64,000 nucleotides of DNA, taken from contig OZ024796.1 in assembly GCA_964017045.1 (NCBI GenBank), positions 26,041,010 to 26,105,009 of the forward strand, written 5' to 3'. Positions 17,884-29,913 of the stretch are shown piece by piece; the first letter of the stretch is position 1, and every line of letters starts with the position of its first letter. The notes below the pieces were generated by a model. It worked only from the letters and a program-made list of their open reading frames with translations. It had not been told where the DNA came from and did no database searches. A program made the translations under genes and the position numbers. Source of the stretch: Omphiscola glabra. Taxonomy: Eukaryota > Mollusca > Gastropoda > Lymnaeidae.

Positions 17884-18536
17884 CAACAAGGAAACACCAT
17901 GTCTTACAACAGGGAGACACCATGTCTTACAACAGGGAGACACCATGTCTTACAACAGGGAGACACCATGTCTTACAACAGTGAGACACCATGTCTTACA
18001 ACAGTGAAACACCATGTCTTACAACAGTGAGACACCATGCCTTACAACAATGAACCACCATGTCTTACAACAATGAACCACCATGTCTTACAACAGTGAA
18101 ACACCATGTCTTACAACAGTGAACCACCATGTCTTACAACAGTGAACCACCATGTCTTACAACAAGGAAACACCATGTCTTACAACAAGGAAACACCGTG
18201 TCTTACAACATTGAAACACGATATCTTACAACAAGGAAACACCATGTCTTACAACAAGGAAACACCATGTCTTACAACAAGGAAACACCATGTCTTACAA
18301 CATTGAAACACGATGTCTTACAACAAGGAAACACCATGTCTTACAACAAGGAAACACCATGTCTTACAACATTGAAACACAATGTCTTACAACAGTGAAA
18401 CACCATGTCTTACAACAGTGAAACACCACGTCTTACAACAAGGAAACACCATGTCTTACAACAAGGAAACACCGTGTCTTACAACATTGAAACACGATGT
18501 CTTACAACAATGAAACACCATGTCTTACAACAGTAA
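17884..18536. repeat. 23-bp minisatellite, about 28 copies
   Basis: Units of the form CACCATGTCTTACAACA plus a variable GGGAGA, GTGAAA, AGGAAA or TTGAAA. Variants are clustered: GGGAGA units on the left, AGGAAA and TTGAAA in the centre. Open frames through it are repeats, not genes. Confidence 0.97.
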
Positions 18537-20129
18537 AGCACTGTACTGAATGAAATATGTAATTGTGAATATAAAAAGGTTGGAAGCTATGCTAAATGGG
18601 AAACACGTGACTGACAGTTGAGAAATACCTTGGATGTGAAATAAGAAAACATATGTGCTTTGAAGTGGGAACATAAGCTATTTCTCAAAATACTTTTTTT
18701 TTAATTATTTTTTTTTAAACCTTTTAAGTAGTTTTATAACTCAAGTGATTTAGACAATTGGAATCATCTTAGAGTTAAAAAATATTTATTAAATTATTTT
18801 TTACCTTCAAACTTTCTCTTCATCAACTTTTGACAAGTCTTTTAGAGATTTAGCCTTCTTTTAGATATTCGGTCTTTGTTTAGAGAATAGGCCTCCTAGT
18901 AGAGATTTGGCCTCTCTTTGGTGATTAGACATTTGGAGATTTGGCCTCCTTTTAGAGATTAGACCTTCGTTTATAGATCTGTTCGCGGGGTGCAGAGATA
19001 ACGAGGTTTTGGTTATAATGAAAGGAACATGTATACATTATCTCAGGGCAAAAAAAAAAAAAAGAGGGGGGGGGGGGTGTATTTTACGTCTCCTATTATA
19101 AAGCAAGATTTTCGCTTCAAATTTCTCGAGTAGGACAGTTGACAAGTTTCCATTGTTCTGTCGAAGCGTCATTTGTTTCTTTCTTTTATTTATTTAATAC
19201 TGTACAGGGGTTCTCATAAGTTTGAAAGTTTGTACCTCCATCTCTATATGTGTCAAATGTTTCGGGTATCTATTATATTGGTTGAGATGTTAAAAAAAAA
19301 CAAAAAAACAACTTTTGTGTTCAATTGAATAACGTAAAATACACGATTTTGAAAATCACTGTCATGATTCATATAAATTTCATGACATTTTGGTAACGGT
19401 TTTCCCAATATATTTAAACAGTTTGAAACACAGTACTCGGCAGTACATGAAACCGCCGTGTTTCACTGAGACGGGCTCAATGGATCTATTTATAGCAGTA
19501 CAGACATACAAAGTATAACGAATTGGCTTTGGGGACTTGCTTAGACTCCTCTATGGTCTGGATTTGGTCTAAATTAAACGTACGCAATCTGCGAACCGTA
19601 GGCTACTCTGGACTAAAACGATACAAATAAATGTACACAGCAAGTGGACTTGAAACTTGAATCATCGTCTGCCAGAAGTCTTGGCGCCAAGATAGAGCAG
19701 ACATTGAAGAGGGGAAAAAAACAAATTGGGAGGGGGGGGCAGATTTTTTTTTTCTTCCAGAAGAAGCAGATATTGATTTTATTTTATCTAGCGAACTTGT
19801 CTGGCAACTCGCCCCCTCCCTCCCTCACCATCAAACCTTTCACCGCCACCGTCCACCTTATTCCGCCATTCTCCACCAGAACTTCTCTACTTTTGGTGGC
19901 GCTCCTGCCCTTGAAGGCGCCAGACCGGCATTTAAACATTAGTACTTGAAGCATTAGTGTCTTTGTTTTCTGAGATCAAAGGGAATGAAAACCCAGGCCT
20001 AGCTCAAGCAATGGGTTTCTTCTATATCAGATCTCAGCAACACACACGATTGGTTTTGTGACCGCTTGACTTGGTGCTAGCGATCATTTCGCTTGGTTTA
20101 TTTTGAGGGCAAGGTTTTTTTTTTTTTTT
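18537..20129. other. intergenic, nothing recognised
   Basis: Contains loose TTAGAGATTTGGCCTC-like repeats at about 18,838-18,980. A 101-codon frame at 19,644-19,949 has low-complexity stretches and no domain. Confidence 0.55.
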
Positions 20130-20899
20130 GATTACAACGAAAACACAAACTATTATTATGACAAAGAAAACACAAACTATTTTTTTTGATTACAAAGAAA
20201 ACACAAACTATTTTTTTTGATTACAAAGAAAACACAAACTATTTTTTTGATTACAAAGAAAACACAAACAATTTTTTTGATTACAAAGAAAACACAAACT
20301 ATTTTTATGACAAAGAAAACACAAACTATTTTTTTTGATTACAAAGAAAACACAAACTATTTTTTTTTATTACAAAGAAAACACAAACTATTTTTTTGAT
20401 TACAACGAAAACACAAACAATTTTTTTGATTACAAAGAAAACACAAACTATTTTTTTGATTACAAAGAAAACACAAACAATTTTTTTGATTACAACGAAA
20501 ACACAAACTATTTTTATGACAAAGAAAACACAAACTATTTTTTTTGATTACAAAGAAAACACAAACTATTTTTTTTGATTACAAAGAAAACACAAACTAT
20601 TTTTTTTGATTACAACGAAAACACAAACAATTTTTTTGATTACAAAGAAAACACAAACTATTTTTTTGATTACAAAGAAAACACAAACAATTTTTTTGAT
20701 TACAACGAAAACACAAACTATTTTTATGACAAAGAAAACACAAACTATTTTTTTTGATTACAAAGAAAACACAAACTATTTTTTTTGATTACAAAGAAAA
20801 CACAAACTATTTTTTTGATTACAAAGAAAACACAAACAATTTTTTTGATTACAAAGAAAACACAAACTATTTTTTTTATGACAAAGAAAACACAAACTA
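20130..20899. repeat. 30-bp minisatellite with higher-order structure, about 25 copies
   Basis: Units of GATTACAAAGAAAACACAAA plus a T run. A variant TATGACAAAG occurs at 20,158, 20,307, 20,516, 20,726 and 20,878, spaced 5, 7, 7 and 5 units apart, so blocks of about 210 bp were duplicated as a whole. Frames reading NTNYFFDYKE are array by-products. Confidence 0.97.
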
Positions 20900-22253
20900 C
20901 TTCCGCAACAGTTATGATAAATTGAATGTTAAACAAATGATTTGCCAGTATGATCAATAGCAGTTTTGTTTCACCTGTGACATCTGTACAATGCTGTAAA
21001 TTATTCTGGTCTTTTGTCATAAATTGTTGCCAATGAAAACAGGTTAAACTGTAAATTTTATTTGAATTTCACATGTGTTGGGCTTCGTAAAAAAGAAAAT
21101 TTATTTAAAAAAAAAAAAAAAAAAAAATTAGTTTCGACGTTTATGTCTTTCTGTTTATATTTTAATAATTAGAAATAATATTTTATAATTTTGAGCAGTC
21201 TTTCAAAGAAAAGGAATGTCTGACCTTACTTGTCTGTGGAAGTTAAAGAGATTGTCACTACAGTGATTATATTGCTTCTTGTTTAAAAAAAAACAAAAAA
21301 AAAACAAAAAAAAAAACTTAATAAATTGTCTGCACCAATCAACTAACTCTGCAGACACTACTGGGACAATGTTATATGACACAGCTCAGCAGATGGAGCT
21401 GATTGCCAATGTACTAGCCGGGGTCATAAGAGAGTAATCTCAGACCCACATCAGAACAGGGGGCGTTAGTTATAGTTGGTCACTACTTGGAATCCAAGTG
21501 GTACCCTAACTTTCATTGACGATCGACCAGAAGCTATGTGTTGAGAACGATGACCATTTTTTCTTTACACTGAGACGCTTCATACTCAGTTTCGCTGGCT
21601 GTCTGAAGCCAAATTGAATGCCCCTATTAGAAGCTTCCTGGCACATTTGTTGAGTGCGTCTCTCAGCTCTTAAGTACAAGACGCAAAACGTTGCATTTTA
21701 TTACATTTTCTTCTTCCCCTGAAAGCTATGAAATTAATGTGTTGTTGAAGGGTAGTATGGTCCATCTTATTTCGTTGTGTATATGTTTTCAAACTGTAAG
21801 AGCAATCAAGGCCGTTACGAGTCTATCTGGGCTAAAAGCAAACGTTTGGAGCAAAAGACAACAATAATATTTATTTTGAGACCGACGGTGTATGCAGCAC
21901 AAATATACGCATGAGTGATTAGGTGATCTTGTTTTTTGGTGGACAATCAAGATTGAGTAATTAATTCATTTTCATTATAGTGTTATGTAGACGACGTGTT
22001 CACTTCATATTTCCCCGCGAATGAACTCTAGCTGACCCCAATTCGGCTGCATTGCGCTATTAGTAGGGTAGGGCTTACTAAATATAGTCTCCCTTTGACC
22101 TCGGTTACAATTAACTACAATCTATGGTCTGTTTTTTCTTAGAACTTTGAGGAATAGTGTAGAAGGTTTGAGAGACGATTACAATGCGTAGTCCAGTTTC
22201 TCGAACTGTCTTTGAAACCGGCTATATATATATATATTGAGCGACAGGAGCGC
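20900..22253. other. intergenic, nothing recognised
   Basis: A+T-rich with poly-A runs at 21,108-21,127 and 21,285-21,315. No gene or element seen. Confidence 0.6.
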
Positions 22254-22820
22254 GTGTAGATGATTTTGGCTATCATTTATCACGAGACATTTTGAGCGTG
22301 TTATACTTTGTGTGTGTAGATGATTTTGGCTATCATTTATCACGAGACATTTTGAGCGTGTGTTATACTTTGTGTGTGTGTAGATGATTTTGGCTATCAT
22401 TTATCACGAGACATTTTGAGCGTGTGTTATACTGTGTGTGTGTAGATGATTTTGGCTATCATTTATCACGAGACATTTTGAGCGTGTGTTATACTTTGTG
22501 TGTGTAGATGATTTTGGCTATCATTTATCACGAGACATTTTGAGCGTGTGTTATACTGTGTGTGTGTAGATGATTTTGGCTATCATTTATCACGAGACAT
22601 TTTGAGCGTGTGTTATACTTTGTGTGTGTAGATGATTTTGGCTATCATTTATCACGAGACATTTTGAGCGTGTGTTATACTGTGTGTGTGTAGATGATTT
22701 TGGCTATCATTTATCACGAGACATTTTGAGCGTGTGTTATACTTTGTGTGTGTGTAGATGATTTTGGCTATCATTTATCACGAGACATTTTGAGCGTGTG
22801 TTATATTGTGTGTGTGTAGA
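22254..22820. repeat. 62-bp minisatellite with dimeric variant pattern, about 9 copies
   Basis: Units containing TTTTGGCTATCATTTATCAC and GAGACATTTTGAGCGTG followed by a TG tract. The spacing is 60-64 bp, set by TG-tract length. ACTTTGTG and ACTGTGTG variants alternate from the third unit on. Confidence 0.97.
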
Positions 22821-23419
22821 TACCTTTTCATCATTGTACTTTTTATTTTTTTTTACAACATTGTGTATTCTTCCGCATTGTACCGGTACAAGGGAAATCA
22901 TTATTCTGTAAGTCCATAGCTTTAATTATATTCCATTTGATTTTGTAATTGATCATATTAACATTTTTTAATTGTAGTCAGCCCTGGGTTTGAGTATCGT
23001 ATTCTTTGTTATTGTATTTAACATATGGTATCGTCTTTTGTTATGTACTGTTTTATAACGAGCCATACACTTAAATGAGAGATTAGTTTCTCCATACTTA
23101 AAACAGTACGTAACTATAGTGAATAACAGTGTTTGGATGAGGAAAAATTTTTTTTTAGCTACGAATTTTTTTTTCAACCTACGAGAAATTTGATAATTCC
23201 TACAAAGTGTTTTTGTAACAGAAGGCGATTTCCCGTCGTTATCCTGCAGTGTGAAAAATAAGTGGACATGTGTTTTAACGTGTCTCTTTATCCAAAACAT
23301 ATAGTCCCCTCCAATGCTATTAAGGCTTCTTAACAGTCGGACGACCCTAGATGAGATATGATTATATAAAAATTGTTTATTATCCATGCATGATTGGTTT
23401 TATGTCCTCTGTTTCTCAT
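22821..23419. other. intergenic, nothing recognised
   Basis: A 139-codon minus-strand frame (22,968-23,387) has no recognisable domain or splice support and is not annotated. Confidence 0.55.
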
Positions 23420-23808
23420 AAGCCCAGATTGGTTAGTTTAGCTCAGACTGGTTAGTTAAGCCCAGACTGGTTAGTTAAGCTCAGACTGGTTAGTTAAGCC
23501 AATAATGGTTTGTTTAGACCAGTCTGGATAGTTAAGTCCAGACTGGTTAGTTAAGCCTTGACTGGTTATTTAAGCCCAGACTAATTAGTGAAGCTCAGAC
23601 TGGTTAGCTACGACAAAGACATGCTAGTTAAGCCCAGGCTGGATAGTTAAGTCCAGACTGGTCAGTTAAGCTCAGACTGGTCAGTTAAGCTCAGACTGGT
23701 TAGTTAAGCTCAGACTGGTTAGTTAAGCTCAGACTGGTTAGTTAAGTCCAGATCGCTTAGTTAAACCCATAAAGGTTAGTTAAGGCGAGACTGGTTATTT
23801 AAGACCAG
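23420..23808. repeat. 19-bp minisatellite, about 20 copies
   Basis: Units of CAGACTGGTTAGTTAAGCT with substitutions. Moderate divergence at both ends, identical units at 23,640-23,750. Confidence 0.93.
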
Positions 23809-23993
23809 TGATACAAGATCGTGACAAAATTAAAAAAGAACTCCACATAAAAGTACATGAAGGTGTTCTAGTTAACTACATATATATTTACTTGGGAAAT
23901 GATACAAGCCATAACATAGGAGGGGTGTGTTGCCATTGATATAACAGAGACTGAATCGCTCGGTATATACATGTAACTCAATATTCCTCTCAA

Positions 23994-24768
23994 ACCCGTA
24001 CCAGCTAACTAACATACTTAAGAAAATCAGCAGACCATCGAGCCAAGGCTCATAAGGTCTTCCCCAACACACCTCCACCGCCCCCAACTGGCATTCAACC
24101 ACTCCCCCCGTGGTCTTTATTCCAGTCAGGCCGCGAAGCGGCATGCCGAGGGCTCCCCGCCCCTGAGACAGCCCCACCCACCCTTCCACTCGATTGACTA
24201 TGCGAGTGAGGCCGCATCAGAGAAGGGACGCCTGGCCAGCCGGGTTGATGCTTACACAGCAACGGGCCGGACTTCCTTGGGCTGGGGTGGATATAATTTA
24301 CGTCTCTAAAGACCCCCCTTCCCACCCCGGGGGGACTCGTAGGTGTTAACAGACGCCCTCTAATAGGGTTTACGTGGTTTTCTGCGGCATGACTAATTCA
24401 CACCGCAGCTGGGAAATGACAAAAAGAGAAGGTTGCCTAGGAGCAGTACCCTCACGTCTGCATATTTGGAATCATCGGCTAGGGTCGCCACACGCCTTCG
24501 CCTCATATCCATGCGGCAACTGTAATCATATCCCGACCTGTTTCTACGTTATTTTCGGCTGCACTTGGTAGGAAACCATGCAGTCGTGCTCTTTCTAACG
24601 CAGTTTCCGTGCGTTACCTTTGCCTTTCGGCGCGGGTCCCCTACACGGTGATCATGTCCCCCGGGTAACGTTTCAGGGGGTTCGTGGCAAACGCCTCTTT
24701 GTCGACATGCCATTATGGGACGGACATGCCGACTAGAGCCCCGGGGGGGGGGGGACCCGTACCAGCTA
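23994..24768 (-). mobile_element. GC-rich retroposon R1, full-length copy with 14-bp target-site duplication
   Basis: The element (24,008-24,754, 747 bp) is flanked by a perfect 14-bp direct repeat ACCCGTACCAGCTA at 23,994-24,007 and 24,755-24,768, as left by target-primed retroposition. Read on the minus strand, it begins with a C run, has the GAGGCGAAGG and TATTAGAGGGCGTCTG blocks shared with the 63-kb copy, and ends with CTCGATGGTCTGCTGATTTT. Frames of 65-105 codons are not conserved between copies, so it is probably non-autonomous. Class (SINE, or a LINE derivative) unknown. Confidence 0.82.
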
Positions 24769-25000
24769 CATGGTACGAATGAAATGCAAATATGGGCATG
24801 GCAGAATGGGCGGGAGCTAAAGGTGACTAAGAGGGTTACGCTCCAAAGACAACTCTGCATGATAAACGAGAGCAGTTAATGTTCCTGAACTCACATTAGA
24901 TTAAACTATGTTCTAAAAAAATAAAATACCATTAATGTGTGATTGACTTTACACAGCTGTTTTTCTGTTTTCTTCCATTTCTGTTTGAACAACGAAGTGG

Positions 25001-25024
25001 CTATTCGTACCCGGGTACGAATAG
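25001..25024. repeat. perfect 24-bp palindrome
   Basis: A 12-bp arm CTATTCGTACCC is followed at once by its inverse complement, with no spacer. Surrounding sequence is unremarkable. Confidence 0.9.
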
Positions 25025-25207
25025 TCGCAGCCTTTGCACAATGTATTCGAGAAATTTTGAATCGCCAGTGTGTTACATTGTCACATTGAGATGAACTGTT
25101 TATTCAATGATAAACAGCAGCTTAAGGTGGACTCAAGTCACCATCTGTTACCTGCTTTATAGAAATAAACTGTGTGAGTCTTAGCGGCTAGAGCTGGGTT
25201 ATACGCA

Positions 25208-25797
25208 TACGTAGGCTCACACAGACATGGTGGACGGATGCTCAGGAGTACGGGGGGTTTGAGATTGGTCACTAGACACTACATACGTAGGCTCACACAG
25301 ACATGGTGGACGGATGCTCAGACGTACGGGGGGTTTGAGATTGGTCACTAGTCACTACATACGTAGGCTCACACAGACATGGTGGACGGATGCTCAGGAG
25401 TACGGGGGGTTTGAGATTGGTCACTAGACACTACATACGTAGGCTCACACAGACGTGGTGGACGGATGCTCAGAAGTACGGTGGTTTGAGATTGGTCACT
25501 AGACACAACATACGTAGGCTCACACAGACATGGTGGATGGATGCTCAGGAGTACGGGGGTTTGAGATTGGTCACTAGACACTACATACGTAGGCTCACAC
25601 AGACATGGTGGACGGGTGCTCAGGAGTACGGTGGCTTGAGATTGGTCACTAGACACTACATACGTACGCTCACACAGACATGGTGGACGGATGCTCAGGA
25701 GTACGGTGGCTTGAGATTGGTCACTAGACACTACATACGTAGGCTCACACAGACATGGTGGACGGATGCTCAGAAGTACGGTGGTTTGAGATTGGAT
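25208..25797. repeat. 76-bp minisatellite, about 8 copies
   Basis: Units contain ACGTAGGCTCACACAGACAT, GGTGGACGGATGCTCAG and TTTGAGATTGGTCACTAG. Spacing is exactly 76 bp in the first units; one-base losses in the G run occur later. Diverged units reappear at 25,930-26,060 beyond a LINE tail. Confidence 0.96.
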
Positions 25798-25925
25798 TGA
25801 TTTGAGTACTTATATGGCGCTCATTCCCATGCTATGATAACATGCTCACGGCGCTCCGATGTGCGAAAATGTTTGAGAGATTTCACTGCGGCCTGTTAGG
25901 CGCACGTGAACTCTCATCATAGAGA
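25795..25925 (-). mobile_element. LINE 3'-end fragment (same family as 58.6-59.0 kb)
   Basis: Read on the minus strand it has GAGCGCCGTGAGCATG, a TAGCATGG block, GAGCGCCATATAAGTACT and a short AATCAATC tail. This matches the LINE 3' end at 58,620-58,985. It is inserted at the edge of, or within, the 76-bp minisatellite. Confidence 0.65.
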
Positions 25926-26080
25926 CACTAGTCTCTACATAAGTAGGCTTACACAGGCATATTATGGAATGTTGATTACCATAGTAAAATATGGCTTGCG
26001 ATTGTTCACTATAGTCACTACATGACGTAGGCTTACACAGAGATAATATAGAATCTTGATTACCATATAGAATGACTTAG
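25926..26080. repeat. decayed units of the 76-bp minisatellite
   Basis: Two degenerate units with CACTACAT, GTAGGCTTACACAG and GATTGTTCACTA, recognisably derived from the array to the left of the LINE tail. Confidence 0.6.
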
Positions 26081-26888
26081 GATGACTTAGCTTTCACAGA
26101 AGACGTTAGCATTGAAAGGGTTGGCATTTAACGTTTAAAAATATAATAATAATAATACTAGTTTTGACTTGGGAATGTTGAAGCAGTGAAACCTGCCACA
26201 CGGTGTTTGTTTTAATTAAGTCTCATCCTCACAACTCCTTACTAACTGTTTTCTTTCAAAACTTCTTTTCTAGACTTCCCCTGCAGTGCTCGTACTCATT
26301 CCATTATCACAGCCTATCACTTTTCTTGAAATTCTACAACTTGACATAACTTTAACTAATGAACCGACAGAAGTAGAAAATTCAGACATTCCGCAGACTT
26401 CAACTTTAATATAAAAAAAAGGTTTTTGACATTTTTGTTGTCTTTCTTCTTTTAATATTTTAATATTTCCACAAAAAAAAAAGAACCAAAACAACCCCCC
26501 CCCCCCCCCCCCCAAAAAAAAAAAACCGTTAACAGAAGCTAAATAACAATATAAATAAAAACGATATTTCGAAACGTGAACCAGTTCCTCCCAGTTTTAC
26601 TCTGTGATCCTCGGGGAACAAAAGCGTCAATGAGGTGAAACCCATACTTACTCGAAACGAATCCTAACCAAATGACGCAGTTTTCCCCACCATCTTGAAA
26701 TGTATCACATAAACATTGGAAATAGCGACGGCTCAAACTTTGAAGCTAACATTGATTTGTATCTTTTAATTTCAGACAAGATTTTAGGGTTTTTATACGT
26801 TTGACATCTGCATCATGTTAAAAATAATGTCAGATTTTTAGATCGTAGTCACGCCATCGAAACATAGTCTCGTCATAACCACTTAACC
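26081..26888. other. intergenic, nothing recognised
   Basis: Includes C and A homopolymers at about 26,495-26,525. Minus-strand frames of 65-81 codons lack family features. Confidence 0.55.
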
Positions 26889-27085
26889 CAGGGGCTCTCA
26901 GCCTGTAGGTCGCGACCCCTTCGGGGGTCGAAAGACCCTTTCACAGGGGATCGCGTGAGACCATCGGGAAACGCATACTCTATAGTTATGAAGTAGCAAC
27001 GAAAATAATTTTGTGGTTGGGGGGTCACCACAACACGAGGAACTGTATTAATGGGTCGCGGCATTAAGACGGTTGAGAACCACTG
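26889..27085 (-). mobile_element. SPIN-like hAT MITE, copy B
   Basis: 197 bp, opposite orientation to copy A, ending GGTTGAGAACCACTG. Flanks ACTTAACC and AATTAACC match at 7 of 8 bases. Internal ACAAAATTATTTTCGTTGCT (read on the minus strand) is shared with copies C and D. Confidence 0.9.
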
Positions 27086-27415
27086 AATTAACCTCTTCTT
27101 TGAGCACACACTTGTCCATCGGTCATCTTGAACGAGTATCGTGTGATGTAACTCAAACTTTCGCCAGCCAGCCTGTGATACCCGTTTCTCACATGATCCA
27201 AAAATCATGAGTGTCCTCTCTCAATGCGCGTTGCCCTGTTATAATTCCAACCTTTATCAGCCATAACAGAAAACCCTTTCTATCATTATCTTTTTAGGCA
27301 TGATATTTAACAATGCCCGTTCCTTGTGTTATACTGGTCTTTGTCCATCTACTTATTCAGCGTTACTACATTAACTGATCTCTAACATTATGTATACGTT
27401 CACTCAGATTAGACT

Positions 27416-27601
27416 CAGTGGCGTAGTGAGGTAGTGGACAAGGGGGGGCATCATGCCCCGGGCGCTACTCACAAAGGGGCGCCAAATGGTATATTTTACT
27501 ATAATATTGTATGGTTTTCGAATAGGGGGCGCTAAAAGGGTATTGGGGGGCGCTAAAAAGGTATTGTTCCCCGGGCGCGAGTTAAGCTCGCTACGTCACT
27601 G
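27416..27601 (-). mobile_element. hAT MITE family CAGTGGCGTAGCGAG, copy 3
   Basis: 186 bp in reverse orientation. Flanks ATTAGACT and ATTAGAAT match at 7 of 8 bases. It contains an internal duplication of the GGGCGCTAAAA block. Confidence 0.9.
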
Positions 27602-28245
27602 ATTAGAATACCAGGAAACATCTTTAAAACTTAAAAACACATCAAGCCGTCATGACGCAGGCAGACACCCCACACCCCCTAAGAATCCCTACCGCCCCTC
27701 ACCCCCTCTCGAGTCCTGACCATCCATCATGATGTGACTAACCGTACGTATTTACCAGGACACTCGGAGCTGCATAGGACCATCCTTTATCGATTGCCGC
27801 GTGCTTCCTTCGGTTCCTACAATTTCCTATAAGTAACTTTGAGATCAGTGCCACGACTAATTACGTCCGACTGATTTGTGGGGCGGTGGGACTGGCAGGG
27901 GTCAATGGTGGGTTGGGGGAGAGAGAGAGACCATAATATGAGTCAGTAGAAGTAATTAAATGAGTCATTGTTGAGTCATTGGGTTTATTAAATAAATTAT
28001 ATTGAGTTATTTGGTATGAATAAGACCATGTTGAGTTTGTATCGAATTAACTATATTTTATTGAGCAAGCAGTTCCGGTAAAGGAGCCATTATTGTATTT
28101 GTAGGTCACTGTATGAGTAACTGTGAGTAAGTAGGTCACTAAATTATTTGCTATTGAGTTAGTAGGTCAAGCATGTTATAATTGTGGAATATTTTGTAGA
28201 TTCTTATATTAGATCTTTTGGAGTCAACAGGGTAAGATTTGTTAG
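27602..28245. other. intergenic with loose GAGTCA/GAGTAA repeats
   Basis: From about 27,940 the sequence repeats GAGTCATTG, GAGTTATTTG and GAGTAAGTAGGTCA loosely, a very old tandem array at most. Nothing coding. Confidence 0.5.
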
Positions 28246-28338
28246 GGTATGGAGGATATGGATTGTATGGAGGATATGGATTGTATGGAGGATATGGATT
28301 GTATGGAGGATATGGATTGTATGGAGGATATGGATTGA
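28246..28338. repeat. 18-bp tandem repeat, about 5 copies
   Basis: Identical units of GTATGGAGGATATGGATT. As 18 is a multiple of 3, the minus strand reads as a proline- and tyrosine-rich repeat, which I take as a by-product. Confidence 0.95.
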
Positions 28339-28605
28339 GCATAAGGAGTGATAGAATAAACGGTTACGTCATTGAGTCACTAAGTGGTGAGTCCAGGCAA
28401 TGCGAGCATTTCTATTGAGTCATTCAATGATATCTGTGGGTGTCAGCTTAAGACGCGATACCAAATGGCGAGTCGAAAGAATATAGGAAGAACCACAGTG
28501 AAGAAATTATTAAAATAATGGATGATGCGGTAAAAAAATGGATTTAGTGAAATGCTTATGATTAAGTAAAATAATGTCTTGTAAAATAATGGATGCATTG
28601 GCACG

Positions 28606-28760
28606 GGTTTATATCGCCCGGGTGGGGTGCTAAACTTACCCCCCCCCCACACACTTCTACGATAAAACCCCTCTGTAGTTGGCTGAAAATTCCGCCCCTA
28701 CATATAAAGAAAATAAGTGCCGCCCGGGGCAGAACGCCCTCTCCGTACCACTTTCCGCAC
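28606..28760. mobile_element. decayed MITE-like repeat
   Basis: Resembles 37,278-37,465: both share a poly-C stretch, an ATATAAAGAAAA block followed by a TGCCGCCC motif, and CCC-rich ends. Ends are too decayed to define. Confidence 0.4.
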
Positions 28761-28863
28761 CACTTATTGGATGGTTCAGTAAAATAATGGTAATAGTAAA
28801 TCTACTAACAATATGGATGGGCGATTTTGTTAAAAAAATGGATGTGTCTGTAACGTGATTGTA

Positions 28864-29103
28864 GAGATGATATAGTATAAGAGGATTTAGATGAGATGAT
28901 ATAGTATAAGAGGATTTAGATGAGGTGATATAGTATAAGAGGATTTAGATGAGATGATATAGTATAAGAGGATTTAGATGAGATGATATAGTATAAGAGG
29001 ATTTAGATGAGATGATATATTATAAGAGGATTTAGATGAGATGATATAGTATAAGAGGATTTAGATGAGATGATATAGTATAAGAGGATTTGGATGAGAT
29101 GAT
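28864..29103. repeat. 29-bp minisatellite, about 8 copies
   Basis: Units of GATGATATAGTATAAGAGGA plus TTTAGATGA, nearly identical. Confidence 0.96.
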
Positions 29104-29808
29104 CTTTCAGTATCTTAGAGAAGGGCGACACACGTGACATATATTTATCGTGTGCGTGTTTAATTGGTGGAAAGGCTACCTGTTAAAACAATAAACATTC
29201 GATGTAACCCGGAGTAAACCAAATTCATAAGATACTCTCTCAAAGCCAGGTATACAAGTACGGTATGTTTTTCTTGACAGCTGTCACAGCTCATGAGTGA
29301 TATAAAATTTGATATAAACACACCCATTTTGTGTATGTGTATGTGTGTCTTAAGAAATACGGCGTCGCACATCTCCCAAGGTGTGACTTTCGGGCACATC
29401 TTTTCGGACTCCGACTCCAACACTTTGACCCAACGTTGCCTAACTCTCCTCCACAGTTTCCCCAGTACTCATGACAGTCGCTGACAACCGCTCGGACCAG
29501 TAACCACGTGAACAAATCAATAGACAGCCTTGTTTCGCTTCAACCCCCCCCCCCCCACTTTTTATTCCACATCCCGGGGGGGGGGGGGGAAAGTAAAAAC
29601 AACTTCTAATTTTTTTCTTTCTCTTGATTAAATCCTGATATATTTATAAATAATGAATTAGATTTGTTTCCATGCTATGAATGAACTGGCCGTACCATGG
29701 CGTAACGGGTTTTAGTTGTGTGGAGGGCATTTGAGATGAAATAATCCATTTATTGGATACCATGATTTTTTTTATTTTTAAAAACGTGTTTTAATCGGGA
29801 CTTTGAAG
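29104..29808. other. intergenic, nothing recognised
   Basis: Has C and G runs at 29,545-29,592 that face each other as an imperfect inverted pair. Short overlapping frames on both strands without signature. Confidence 0.5.
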
Positions 29809-29913
29809 GTACTATCTCAGTTAGAGCTGAGACGGGTACAGTTTTGTACACCAGGTACGGGTACTATCCCAGTTAGAGCTGAGACGGGTACAGTTGTGTA
29901 CACCGGGTACGGG
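29809..29913. repeat. 52-bp direct duplication
   Basis: Two adjacent copies of a unit with CAGTTAGAGCTGAGACGGGT and GTACACC. It is followed by more GGGTACGGGT and GGGTCCGGGT motifs. Confidence 0.85.

Noticed and set aside
22254..22820. CRISPR-like direct repeats
   Set aside because: Units are repeated in full with no unique spacers; a eukaryotic minisatellite. The same holds for the 44-bp and 76-bp arrays.
22968..23387. 139-codon minus frame
   Set aside because: Lys/Phe-rich composition expected from A+T-rich DNA; no motif recognised.
25390..25800. 136-codon + and 120-codon - frames
   Set aside because: Both follow the 76-bp array, where one-base losses in the G run shift the frame from unit to unit.
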